Below, piece after piece: positions 17,481 to 27,600 of a DNA stretch of 64,000 nt. A program made the position numbers and the translations under genes. The notes below the pieces were generated by a model. That model did not search any database, was not told the origin of the DNA, and saw only the letters and a program-made list of their open reading frames with translations. This DNA is from Ureibacillus chungkukjangi (GTDB lineage Bacteria > Bacillota > Bacilli > Bacillales_A > Planococcaceae), in the NCBI RefSeq assembly GCF_003217295.1, contig NZ_QJTJ01000016.1, positions 1-64,000 of the forward strand. Reading direction: 5' to 3'. The first letter of the stretch is position 1. The number at the start of each line of letters is the position of its first letter.

Positions 17481-18380
17481 ATGCCATTACATCATTATAT
17501 CGAGCAATTTTTTCAGCAAAATCTTGAAGCGCGAAGTAAAGGTATTTCTTTAGAAATTCCTCCATTAGAAAAACGACCAAAGGTGCTTAGTGTTGAGGAC
17601 CTAACAGTAGATACACACACTCATCAAATCCCCATTAGAATCTACACACCGGATGATAAAATGGATTATTACCCCCTATTCGTTTTTTTTCATGGTGGTG
17701 GATTCATCGATGGCAGTATAGAAACGCATGATGTTTCTTGCCGCTTATTTTGCCAGCTTTCCGGCTATAAAGTGATTTCTGTTGATTACAGGTTAAGCTC
17801 AGAGTTTCCTGCACCTGCAGCATTTCAGGATTGCTACACTGCAACAAAATGGGTATTCGATAATGCCTCTGAGCTTGGTGGGCGCAAAGAGCATGTAGCT
17901 ATAGGAGGACCTAGTGCTGGTGGGAATTTAGCAACCGTTGTTACTTTAAAGTCAATTGCGACAAAGGATTTTACTATAATGAAACAAGTTCTTCATTATC
18001 CAATACTTGATATAGATATCACAAAAAATGGAAGTGAATATCAGTCAAGAGCATTGTATAATGCAAAATATGGTGTAGACATAACAAAGAGTCAAGCTGA
18101 TTTACTTCATACCGAACATGAAAATCAACCCTATAAATCACCACTTTTTCTTGACCAGCCAACCCTCTCACAAATGCCAAAAACATTACTGTTTACAGCA
18201 GAGTATGATCCTCTATGTGATGAAGGGGAGCTATATGTAGAAAAATTAAAAGAGGCTGGTGTTGATGTGAAGCTAGTACGATTTGATGGAGGAATTCATG
18301 GCTTTATGCAAAATTTCCCTGGGTCACCGGATTATATGCGAGGATATGACATTACCAGCGAATTCCTAATAGGTGAATAA
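17481..18380 (+). CDS. Alpha/beta hydrolase (hormone-sensitive-lipase-like esterase)
   Basis: A 299-residue carboxylesterase-type hydrolase. The oxyanion-hole motif HGGGF is near residue 70, the nucleophile elbow GPSAGG near 150, the acid EYDPLCDEG near 240 and the catalytic histidine in GGIHGFMQNFP near 273. These match family IV (HSL-like) bacterial esterases that cleave short-chain esters. No signal peptide, so cytoplasmic. ATG follows AAGGGAGTTAACCT. Closed by a terminator. Confidence 0.9.
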   Translation: MPLHHYIEQFFQQNLEARSKGISLEIPPLEKRPKVLSVEDLTVDTHTHQIPIRIYTPDDKMDYYPLFVFFHGGGFIDGSIETHDVSCRLFCQLSGYKVISVDYRLSSEFPAPAAFQDCYTATKWVFDNASELGGRKEHVAIGGPSAGGNLATVVTLKSIATKDFTIMKQVLHYPILDIDITKNGSEYQSRALYNAKYGVDITKSQADLLHTEHENQPYKSPLFLDQPTLSQMPKTLLFTAEYDPLCDEGELYVEKLKEAGVDVKLVRFDGGIHGFMQNFPGSPDYMRGYDITSEFLIGE

Positions 18381-18382
18381 TA

Positions 18383-18429
18383 AGGAGTAGTACGATTTCC
18401 ATATAGGATTCGTGCTGCTCCTTTTATTT
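18383..18429 (+). terminator. Terminator after esterase
   Basis: A 14-bp stem (AAGGAGTAGTACGA with TCGTGCTGCTCCTT, two G-U pairs) followed by TTTATTT. Confidence 0.85.
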
Positions 18430-18528
18430 GTAATTAATTTTACATAATAAGCTTTAGTTTCAACAAATTTTTCACTCCTTTAAAACGTATACATACAGTA
18501 TCTATTAAGAAGGAGTGTGCTAACTATA

Positions 18529-18984
18529 TTGGATATCCTCTTCAAGCTATTACTAATCATTCATATTCTCGGTGCGATTTGTGGGTTAGGAGCTACATTT
18601 GCTTCTCCTTATATTATGAATAGTGCCCGTAACGTCCGCACAGCCTTTACTGCACATATGATTAATGCCCAAGTGGAAAAACTGGCAAAGATAGGGAGTA
18701 TTGCTTTATTGACATCTGGTCTCATTATGGGCTTTATTCATCCCTATTTATTCATAACAGGCTGGTACATAACTTCAATTGTTTTATACATCCTTACGCA
18801 ACCAATTGTCGCCTACTTAATACCTAGATATGAGAGATCAATGCTTGAAATCCTTGAGCAATCAAAGAGTGAGGACCTGCCAAGTGAATACATTCAGATC
18901 GCTAAAAAGACCAAGCCCTTAACCCTCACAACATATGTCTTACTTGTCCTGCTTGTCTTCTTAATGGTCTTTAAGCCTTTTTAA
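18529..18984 (+). CDS. DUF2269-like four-helix membrane protein
   Basis: A small integral membrane protein with four hydrophobic segments (about residues 3-25, 50-70, 75-97 and 125-147 from the TTG) and a conserved-looking first helix HILGAICGLGATFASPYIM, as in DUF2269 family proteins. Start choice: AAGAAGGAG ends at 18515, so the GTG at 18517 is too close, and the in-frame TTG at 18529 (13 bases downstream) is more plausible; the protein is then 151 residues. Function unknown. Confidence 0.65.
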   Translation: MDILFKLLLIIHILGAICGLGATFASPYIMNSARNVRTAFTAHMINAQVEKLAKIGSIALLTSGLIMGFIHPYLFITGWYITSIVLYILTQPIVAYLIPRYERSMLEILEQSKSEDLPSEYIQIAKKTKPLTLTTYVLLVLLVFLMVFKPF

Positions 18985-18988
18985 GATT

Positions 18989-19022
18989 ATGTCCCAAAGA
19001 TAAAACTTTGGGGCATTTTTTC
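18989..19022 (+). terminator. Terminator after DUF2269-like gene
   Basis: ATGTCCCAAAG pairs with CTTTGGGGCAT; followed by six T residues. Confidence 0.85.
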
Positions 19023-19379
19023 ATTAAAAAAGAAGATAACTTATAACTGATATAAAGCAGAAGCATTATCTTACAAAAATAAATGTAATCGTTAAGTGAA
19101 AACGAATAGGAGTATAAAAATTACGAATACTTAAGAAAATAGGAATAGGTTCCTATCTAAATAAGAACTGTCGGTGATATGTAAATTTTCTCCAGAGGGA
19201 TATCATGTATTTAATCGACTAGATATACTGCAAGATAATTATGAATTTATACAAGAATTTCTATTAAATCAAATACAAATACTATAAATATAAACAAACT
19301 GTAATCTATAGGTCTGATTCGTTCGGGGGTGACAGTTAAACATAATAATTAAAAGCTTGGAACTAGGAGGAATTTTTTG
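19023..19379 (+). other. Intergenic region with a possible gene remnant
   Basis: Mostly AT-rich leader sequence for the GGDEF-EAL-PilZ gene. At 19174-19287 a short frame reads MICKFSPEGYHVFNRLDILQ and continues for 17 more codons to a stop; it has coding-like composition but no ribosome site, so it may be the end of a decayed gene. No clear promoter was found. Confidence 0.35.
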
Positions 19380-22331
19380 ATGGGATTTTCACTATTACCT
19401 AATATGAAAAAAAATAAAAAACAACATACAGAATCAGATAGCTCATATTTTACAAATGAAAATATATTTCATTTATTGTTTGATCAGCATCCTGATGCTG
19501 TTTTCACATTAAACCTAGATGGTAAAGTTAATCTCTATAATCAATCATTACTATCTATTTTCGGATATTCCGATAAACAAATTGTGACTGATTTTAATGA
19601 ATTGTTTTTTAATGAAAATATAAAAAAGAAATTCAAACTTGTAGCAAAAGGGAAAGCGCAAAGTTTCTTTGAAATCGTACAACATAAGGATGGGCATGAA
19701 GTGAATGTGGGTCTTACACTTGTCCCATATTTGAAACCAGATATGGAAGTGCTTTCGATTTATGGTATGGCAAAGGATATAACTCAATATATACAGCACG
19801 AACAGAAAATTCAAAATGTATTGGATAAATTAGAATTAGCTCAAAGCTGTGGAAATATTGGTTCGTGGGATTACGATATTGAAAAAGATGAAATTTTCTG
19901 GTCGAATCAGCTTTATATCATATGCGGTATGGAAATAGAAGAAAATTACACACTTAATATTGCTGAAGGTTTAACTTATGTACATCCAAGTGATCGTGAA
20001 AAATATTTAAAATATTTTAATCAGATAGTAGAAAGTGGTGAAGGAGATTCCTTAGAATATCGTTTACTACGAAGGGATAATACTATCCGTTTTGTATCTG
20101 AAAGAATCTCAGTGGTAAAAAATCTTAATGGTAAACCAGTTCGTTTAATTTGCAATACGCAAGACATTACAGATCGAAAACTAGCTGAAAATGAACTGCT
20201 CGAAACGGAAAAAAGATTCGAACATATCTATGATAATCTTTCTCTTGGCATAAGATCCTTCGATACAATAAAGAAAAAATATATTTTAGTAACTCCAGGT
20301 ATTGAGTTAATGCTTGGTTATCCTACTGAGATGTTTTACGAAAAAGGAAGCTTGGAAAAAATAATTCATCTAGAAGATCGTTCATTTTATATGGATGCAT
20401 TTCAAGGTGTTTTGAATGGGGAAGGCTTTGAAATCCAATATCGAATTTTTCATAAAAATGGTGAAATTGTATGGGTTCAAGATAAAACACTTCCAGTTTT
20501 AGATGATGCAGGAAAAGTCATCCGAATTGATGGGATTATTACCAATATTACTGATCAGAAAAACTATGAAGAAAAAATTAATCAATTAGCTTTCTATGAT
20601 AATTTAACAAATTTACCAAATAGTCTCTTATTTAACCAAGAAATAGAGGCTCTTATCGAACAAGATAAGCGATTTACTGTCATGTTTTTAGATTTAGATC
20701 GTTTTAGAAATATCAATAACACATTGGGTCACACGATTGGAGATATTATTTTAAAGCAATTTTGTGAGCGAGTTGATAATTTACTGACGGGTTCCTATAT
20801 GTTTTCAAGACTTGGTGGGGACGAGTTCGGGTTAATCTTATGGGGATATGAGGATAATTGTTATCCTGAAACTGTTGCTAAAAATATTATTAACCATTTA
20901 AGTATGCCTTTTGCAGCAAATGAATTTGAGCTATATCTATCAGCTAGTATTGGAATTAGTGAGTGTCCGACAAATGGTAATACAACGACGGAAATATTAA
21001 AGAATACTAGCTCAGCTGTACTACGTGCAAAACAAAACGGAAAAAACAACTACCATATCTATTCTTCGACTTTAAATATTTCGTCATTTAAAATATTTGA
21101 ATTGGAAAGAGATTTAAGAAAATCGATTATTAACAATGAATTAGTACTACATTTCCAGCCTCGTGTAGATGCGAAAACAGGTAAATTGTTAAGTGCTGAA
21201 GCATTAATTCGTTGGCAGCATCCCGTTTGGGGGCTAGTCTCTCCAGGAGAGTTTATACCAATTGCAGAAGAAAGTGGCTTTATCAATGATATTAGTGACT
21301 GGGTATTTAAAGAGGTTTGCCGTACAATTGCAAAATGGAAAGAGAATCATTTAACTGTTGTACCTGTATCTATAAATGTCACTTCCCAAAGATTCCTTAG
21401 AAGTGATTGGGTTACTCTGATTCTTTCTGTTCTAAACGAGTATGAGATAGACGCTTCCTTGATTGAATTTGAAATCACTGAAACAACCTTGTTCGAGCAT
21501 GAGAAGGAAGTAGAGTTTGCAATTCAATTTTTAAAAGAGCTTGGTATAAAAATTGCTTTAGATGACTTTGGGACAGGCTACTCATCCCTTGCTCATATTA
21601 ATGATTTTTCGATTGATACAATTAAAATCGATAGATCCTTTATCCAAAAAATTAATAGGGATGAGAAAGTAGAAATGATTATAAAATCCCTTATTTTTAT
21701 GGCAAAAGGAATGGATATGAATATTGTTGCAGAGGGTGTTGAAACAATCGAACAGCTTGAGTTTTTAAAGGAACAAGATTGTAAAGAAATACAAGGGTAT
21801 CTCTTTAGTCAAGCTGTACCGGATGATAAATTTCAATCGTTTTTGAAACAAGCTTATCTGAAACCACAATATAGTGAGGATAATCACAAACAATTTGAAA
21901 GAAGGGCATTTTATCGAATTGAATTGCTGTTCCCTCTAAGTAGTAAAATGACTTTGACAACTTTCCAGGATAGAAAAGTAAACCTTGGTAAAACAGAAGT
22001 TATTATTGATAATATCAGTCCAGGTGGTCTAAAATTCACCTCTAATATGCAGCTTCCTGTTCGCTCGGATGTTTTCTATCAATTTGAAACAATGATTGTG
22101 AATTCTAAAATAGTAGTAAATGGCTACATTGTTTGGAAAAATGAATCGAAGGATGGATTTTTTGAATATGGTGTCAAATTTTCGATTGATGACAATGAAA
22201 GAGATGAATTACTAAAAATCCTAGAGAAATTTTCTAGGGAATTAAAGAAAGATCCTTTTGAAGCCAATAGTAATTTAATAAAAGAAGACAAATTTTATTA
22301 TTTAAAGAAAATAACCGCTAGTGCAAGTTAA
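19380..22331 (+). CDS. PAS-PAS-PAS-GGDEF-EAL-PilZ c-di-GMP signalling protein
   Basis: A soluble, 983-residue multidomain protein with no transmembrane segment. Domains in order: PAS (about 30-135), PAS (150-267), PAS (280-395), GGDEF (400-565), EAL (575-825) and PilZ (838-955). The diguanylate-cyclase signature GGDEF (about 480) is intact but has no RxxD inhibitory site five residues upstream. The phosphodiesterase side has EAL at about 608, NVTS, EITET, DDFGTG and VAEGVET, all expected for activity. The PilZ domain has RRAFYR and DNISPGG, the c-di-GMP-binding RxxxR and D/NxSxxG motifs. So synthesis, breakdown and binding of c-di-GMP are joined in one chain. ATG 19380 follows TAGGAGG. Followed by a terminator, so a separate unit from the next signalling operon. 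Confidence 0.93.
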   Translation: MGFSLLPNMKKNKKQHTESDSSYFTNENIFHLLFDQHPDAVFTLNLDGKVNLYNQSLLSIFGYSDKQIVTDFNELFFNENIKKKFKLVAKGKAQSFFEIVQHKDGHEVNVGLTLVPYLKPDMEVLSIYGMAKDITQYIQHEQKIQNVLDKLELAQSCGNIGSWDYDIEKDEIFWSNQLYIICGMEIEENYTLNIAEGLTYVHPSDREKYLKYFNQIVESGEGDSLEYRLLRRDNTIRFVSERISVVKNLNGKPVRLICNTQDITDRKLAENELLETEKRFEHIYDNLSLGIRSFDTIKKKYILVTPGIELMLGYPTEMFYEKGSLEKIIHLEDRSFYMDAFQGVLNGEGFEIQYRIFHKNGEIVWVQDKTLPVLDDAGKVIRIDGIITNITDQKNYEEKINQLAFYDNLTNLPNSLLFNQEIEALIEQDKRFTVMFLDLDRFRNINNTLGHTIGDIILKQFCERVDNLLTGSYMFSRLGGDEFGLILWGYEDNCYPETVAKNIINHLSMPFAANEFELYLSASIGISECPTNGNTTTEILKNTSSAVLRAKQNGKNNYHIYSSTLNISSFKIFELERDLRKSIINNELVLHFQPRVDAKTGKLLSAEALIRWQHPVWGLVSPGEFIPIAEESGFINDISDWVFKEVCRTIAKWKENHLTVVPVSINVTSQRFLRSDWVTLILSVLNEYEIDASLIEFEITETTLFEHEKEVEFAIQFLKELGIKIALDDFGTGYSSLAHINDFSIDTIKIDRSFIQKINRDEKVEMIIKSLIFMAKGMDMNIVAEGVETIEQLEFLKEQDCKEIQGYLFSQAVPDDKFQSFLKQAYLKPQYSEDNHKQFERRAFYRIELLFPLSSKMTLTTFQDRKVNLGKTEVIIDNISPGGLKFTSNMQLPVRSDVFYQFETMIVNSKIVVNGYIVWKNESKDGFFEYGVKFSIDDNERDELLKILEKFSRELKKDPFEANSNLIKEDKFYYLKKITASAS

Positions 22332-22346
22332 TAATACAGCAGAAAC

Positions 22347-22397
22347 ATCTAATTACTTTTTATTTCATCAAATAATTAATGTAATTAGATTTTTTTA
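22347..22397 (+). terminator. Terminator after GGDEF-EAL-PilZ gene
   Basis: ATCTAATTAC (22347-22356) pairs perfectly with GTAATTAGAT (22381-22390) across a long loop, followed by TTTTTTTAT. Confidence 0.7.
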
Positions 22398-22451
22398 TAT
22401 GATAAATTTATCAAACTTTTAAAAACGTAGTCATAAAGTAATGTGAAAGTG

Positions 22452-22477
22452 GTTTTAACTAAAATTTATACGGGATT
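22452..22477 (+). promoter_or_regulatory. Candidate sigma-B-like promoter
   Basis: GTTTTA (22452-22457), 14-nt spacer and GGGATT (22472-22477) resemble the general-stress pattern GTTTAA-N12-15-GGGTAT with mismatches in both boxes. It lies about 86 bases before the REC-GGDEF-EAL-LuxR gene. Suggestive only. Confidence 0.3.
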
Positions 22478-22562
22478 ATATCTCCCATCCCATTAAATAG
22501 TATGGTATCCTAATTACTACCAAAGTATTATGATTCTGTATGTTTGGTTGGGGGGAAAAGGT

Positions 22563-24635
22563 ATGAATCAAGAAAATAGAATAAATATTTTATTAGTTGA
22601 TGATCGTCCAGAAAATCTATTAGCTTTGGAAGCGATTATTGAAAGAGATGAATATAATTTAATAAAAGCATATTCCGGAGAAGAAGCACTGAAGTACCTA
22701 TTAAAATATGATTTTGCAGTTATCCTCCTTGATGTTCAAATGCCAGGGATGGATGGTTTTAGTACTGCCAAAATTATTAAAGCTCGTGAAAAAACGAAAA
22801 ATATTCCAATCCTCTTTATAACGGCTAATAATTTAGATTCCGAGCACATATTCATGGGCTATTCTGTTGGTGCAATCGATTATCTTTTAAAGCCCTTTGA
22901 CCCACTTATTCTTAAGTCAAAGTTAGAAAGATTTGTAGAGCTATATCTGTTAAATAAAAAAATAATAGAACAATCTAAGAGCTTAGAAGACAAAAACAAA
23001 ACAATTGAATATATTGCTTATCACGATGGTTTAACAAGCTTACCAAATCGAAGAATGTTTCATGATGTAATGATTCAAAATCTTATGAATGCGAAAAACA
23101 AAAATGAAACTCTTGGATTAATGTATTTAGATTTAGACCGATTTAAGTCTGTAAATGATTCTCTTGGTCATTTAATGGGGGATAAGTTGCTTCAGCAAGT
23201 ATCTAAAAGATTAGTTAACGCTGTAAGAGAGTATGATTTTGTTGCTCGTCTTGGCGGGGATGAATTTGTTATCGTGCTATCAAATAGTAATCGTGAGGAA
23301 TGCTTGGAGGTTGCTGAAGAAATACTTAGTAGCTTTAAAGACCCTTTCTATATAGATAATTTTGAGTTTTATATCACTACATGTATCGGGCTTTCAATTT
23401 TCCCATATGACGGGGAGGATTCGAATACCTTAATGAAAAATGCAGATGCTGCACTTTATCGTGCAAAAGAACAAGGCAAAAACGAATATAAGGTATACCA
23501 TTCTGGCATGAATATTGAATCCTATCGTAAATTCTTAATGCAAAACGAGCTAAGAAAAGCAATTGAGTTAGATCAATTTTCGATTGTGTATCAGCCCCGT
23601 ATTGACGTAGAAACTGGTGAAGTAGTTAACGCTGAGGCACTTATTCGATGGAATCACCCAAGCTGGGGAGTTGTTAGACCCGATGTCTTCATTCCGATTG
23701 CCGAAGAATCTAATTTAATATTCGAGATTGATAAATGGGTACTAAAAAAGGTTTGTGAGCAAATGAGTAGGTGGAGCAATATTCCCTATCTATCTATAAA
23801 GGTCTCAGTAAATTTCAGTGCTCAGCATTTTTTACAGCGAGATTTAATAAAACAAATTAAACAAATCCTAAATGTTTCTAAGATGAATCCGAGCATGCTC
23901 GAAATTGAAATTACAGAATCAGCACTCTTACAAAATGAAGAGACTGTATTACAGGCCTTACAACAGATAAAAGATCTGAATATTCAAATTGCCCTTGATG
24001 ATTATGGGACGGGTTATTCATCTATTAAATATTTAAGAGAGTTTCCATTTGATACGGTAAAAATCGATAAATCCTATATTCAAGATACTACAAATCCTGA
24101 GAAAAATAGCCGTGTCATTGTAGATTCAATTATCACACTAGTCAAAAATTTAGGGATCCATGTTGTAGCTGAAGGTGTTGAAACAATCGAACAGCTTAAT
24201 GTGATAAGAAACCTACAATGTAACGAAGTACAGGGGTATTTCTATAGTCGACCTTTACCACCAGAGGATTTTGTCCTATACGTTGAAAAACTGAATATGG
24301 AGAACCGTCAATCAAAAACTTCTAAAAATATAAAAAGCGTAGATAACGTTATCATTTTAGAACCAAAAGAAGAAATAGGAATAAACAAAACACTTATTGA
24401 GATTTCCATTCAAATTATTAAAAGGGAAAACTCCCTTTCTACCCGTGAAGTGGATGTATTCTCTTTAATTGTTGAGGGATTAAGTAATAAAGAAATCTCT
24501 GAGAATTTATTCATAAGTGAGCACACTGTAAAAAATCATATTACGAATATCCTTTCAAAATTAAATGTTTCTGATCGCGTACAGGCAATCGCTTTAGTAT
24601 ATGAAACATGTATTAACGAGAAAAAAATAAAATAG
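22563..24635 (+). CDS. Response regulator REC-GGDEF-EAL-LuxR HTH
   Basis: A 690-residue protein that joins a phosphoacceptor receiver, both c-di-GMP enzyme domains and a DNA-binding domain. REC spans about 5-125 with the phosphorylatable Asp57 in LLDVQMPGMDG and a KPF lysine. GGDEF (about 150-310) has an intact GGDEF at 231 and, five residues before it, RxxD (REYD, 222-225), a canonical product-inhibition site. EAL (about 325-575) keeps EALIR, NFS, EITES, DDYGTG and VAEGVET. The C-terminal ~60 residues (from LSTREVDVF) form a LuxR/NarL-type helix-turn-helix ending in TVKNHITNILSKLNV. ATG 22563 follows GGGGGGAAAAGG. It is the first gene of an operon with the hybrid kinase (39 bases downstream) and a CheR protein, so that kinase is its probable phosphodonor. 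Confidence 0.92.
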   Translation: MNQENRINILLVDDRPENLLALEAIIERDEYNLIKAYSGEEALKYLLKYDFAVILLDVQMPGMDGFSTAKIIKAREKTKNIPILFITANNLDSEHIFMGYSVGAIDYLLKPFDPLILKSKLERFVELYLLNKKIIEQSKSLEDKNKTIEYIAYHDGLTSLPNRRMFHDVMIQNLMNAKNKNETLGLMYLDLDRFKSVNDSLGHLMGDKLLQQVSKRLVNAVREYDFVARLGGDEFVIVLSNSNREECLEVAEEILSSFKDPFYIDNFEFYITTCIGLSIFPYDGEDSNTLMKNADAALYRAKEQGKNEYKVYHSGMNIESYRKFLMQNELRKAIELDQFSIVYQPRIDVETGEVVNAEALIRWNHPSWGVVRPDVFIPIAEESNLIFEIDKWVLKKVCEQMSRWSNIPYLSIKVSVNFSAQHFLQRDLIKQIKQILNVSKMNPSMLEIEITESALLQNEETVLQALQQIKDLNIQIALDDYGTGYSSIKYLREFPFDTVKIDKSYIQDTTNPEKNSRVIVDSIITLVKNLGIHVVAEGVETIEQLNVIRNLQCNEVQGYFYSRPLPPEDFVLYVEKLNMENRQSKTSKNIKSVDNVIILEPKEEIGINKTLIEISIQIIKRENSLSTREVDVFSLIVEGLSNKEISENLFISEHTVKNHITNILSKLNVSDRVQAIALVYETCINEKKIK

Positions 24636-24674
24636 AGTAATACATTTTATATGTGTTTATTGGAGCGTGTAGCC

Positions 24675-27600
24675 ATGAAGGTACGGACAAAAATGCTATT
24701 AGCAATATCAACATTACCTATTTTAGTGCTATTAATTATCGGTAGTGGATGGTTACAAATCTCTCATTTGAATGCTACTAGCGAGCAAATCCATGGAAAT
24801 TTTAATTCATCTGTACTGGCAGCTACTATTCGTGCAGATATTAAAGACCAGGGAATGTATTTAAGGAATCTAGCTATTTATTTTAACGAACAAGCCATCA
24901 CGGAAGAACTGGCCAAAATTGAAGTAGAGAGCAAGAATGTACAACGAAATATACTTCTTTTAGAGGAAAATGTAAAAAGTAAGAACCATAAAGAATTAGT
25001 AACCCGTTTGAAAAACGTAAACGAGGATTTTGAAATTTATAAAAATCAAATGGTTTCACTAACCAGAGAGAATAGAAGAGAAGACGCGAGAAGGCTTATT
25101 AGTGAAAGCTCAGAACAACTGCATGAAAACTTTACAATCGTGTTAAGAGATATCGCTGCAGCCTACGATGAGGAGCTTGAAAACTCTTTAGTCGAAATGA
25201 GTAATAATACACAAAGGGAAACACTCCTAAGCTCAATCTTATTGGCTGTTGCCATTCTGATCATCATGACAATCATCCTAAAAAATGTTTTTTCGGTTTC
25301 CAATCGCATTATGAAGATGACGACCATCATGCGTAATATTTCAGCAGGTAAAATAAGCCTGACAACAAAAATTGATGTAATAGCTAATGATGAATTCGAT
25401 AGAGTGGCTAAATCCTTTAACCAATTGGCCTTGATATTAGATCGACAAATTGAGTTAGAAAAAGAATTGACGTGGAGAAAGTCGAATTTAGCCGAGATTT
25501 CTTCTAGTATAACTGGGTCGCACAATCTTGAATATCTAGGTAAGACTTTGCTGTCAAAGGTTGTACCTTTAGTAGAGTCGAACCATGCCGTATTCTATGC
25601 AAAGGATTTTAATAATCGAAACAAAGATCAATTTAATCTCATTTCAACCTATGCACTAGAAGATGTGAAATCTATAAAGAAGACAATTCTCTTTGGAGAA
25701 GGGTTACTTGGACAAGCAATTGAAGAAAAACGAGCCGTTTTTCTTTCTGAACTTCCATCAGATTATATGAAGATATCTTCTAGTCTAGGTGCAACAACAC
25801 CAGTAGATGTGGTAATTTTACCAATTCTATTTGAAGGTGAGGTTAATGCGGTTCTTGAAATTGCTGCTCTAAAGCCAATAGGCGAAGCCCATAAAGCATT
25901 CCTAGAAGAAATGATTGCAAATCTAGGAATTATTATTGAAAGTGTCGTAAGTCGTTTACAATTAGCTCAGCTTCTTGAGGAATCGCAAACTCTGATGGAG
26001 GAGGTTCAAGCTCAATCAGAAGAATTACAAAATCAACAGGAAGAGCTAAGAGCAACAAATGAAGAGCTTGAAGAACAAACTCAAAGCTTACGCCAATCAG
26101 AAATTAAGCTACAAATTCAGCAGGAGGAATTAGAGCAAACAAATGCAGAACTAGAGGAAAAAGCAAAGAGTCTGGAAAACCAAAACGTGAAGTATGAGGA
26201 AGCCAACCGTATTGTTGAACAGGCGAGAAAAGAGCTTGAAGTAAAAGCTGAACAACTAGCCCTAAGCTCTAAATATAAATCAGAATTCTTGGCTAACATG
26301 TCTCATGAATTGAGAACACCTTTAAATAGTTTAATCATCCTATCAAAATTATTAGCAGATAATTCAAATGAGAATTTGTCTGATAAACAGGTCGAGTATG
26401 CAAAAACGATTTATTCATCTGGGAATGATTTGTTGATTCTAATTAATAATATTCTAGATCTCGCAAAGATTGAATCAGGTAAAACAGACATTATTCCTAG
26501 TGAAGTTTCAATTCAGGATTTAGTGGAATTCGTCGAAAATAATTTCGCAGCTTTAGCGGATAATCAAAAAATCAACTTCGAGGTGAAGGTCCTAGAGGAC
26601 ATTAGACCAACGATTTTCAGTGATCAAATCCGAATACAACAAGTGTTGAAAAACCTGTTATCAAATGCGTTTAAATTCACGCCAGCCGGGGAAGTTTCCT
26701 TACAGATTTCAGAAGACACGTTGAAAACGAAAAAGTATGGGAAGCCTGTAATTGCGTTCTCGGTTGTTGATACTGGTATTGGACTTTCTAAAGATAAGTT
26801 ACATATTATTTTTGAAGCTTTCCAGCAAGCGGATGGAACGACTAGTAGAAAATATGGTGGAACTGGCCTAGGTTTATCCATTAGTAGGGAAATTGCCTCC
26901 CTTTTAGGTGGGGAAATTGAAGTGGAAAGTGAAGAAGGAAAGGGAAGTCGATTTACCTTCTATCTTGCCGACTATGAAGAACAACTAGTAGAGAATCTGG
27001 TGACAAGTCCTCTAGAAGTAGCAGCTACTTCTTTAGATACGAGCGTTGAACCCGAAATACCGGCTATTAATGTAGCTTTACCAGATCAATTTACTGAAAC
27101 TAGTCATATCAAACGGCTACTAATTGTTGATGATGACCTGAACCAAAGAAATAGCTTGATGGAGCTTATTGGGAATATGGACTTTATTATTAAAGCTGTG
27201 TCTTCAGGAGAAGAAGCCATTGAAACGTTAAAAGTTTCGGCAGTTGATTGTATCATTCTTGATTTAGGGCTATTAGATACAAATGGCTTCGAATTACTAA
27301 GTAAAATAAAAAATAATGTGGCCAATGAACATATAAAAGTGTTCATCTATACAGGTCGTGATTTAACACTTAAAGAAGAAATCGACTTAAACAAATATGC
27401 CCATGCAATTATTATCAAAAATGAGCATTCTCCTGAAAGATTAGTTGCAGAGCTTGAAGCTTATTTGGAAGATTCAAGCATGCTGCCTCATAATACAGAT
27501 CTATTTATTCAGCGTGTTCAGTCAAAACAGGGGTTATTAGGAAAAAAAATTCTCCTTGTAGATGATGACATTCGAAATGTATTTGCTCTATCAAGTGTTC

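Noticed and set aside
22391-22562. c-di-GMP riboswitch in the leader of the c-di-GMP operon
   Set aside because: I looked for GEMM-like conserved loops and paired helices and saw none.
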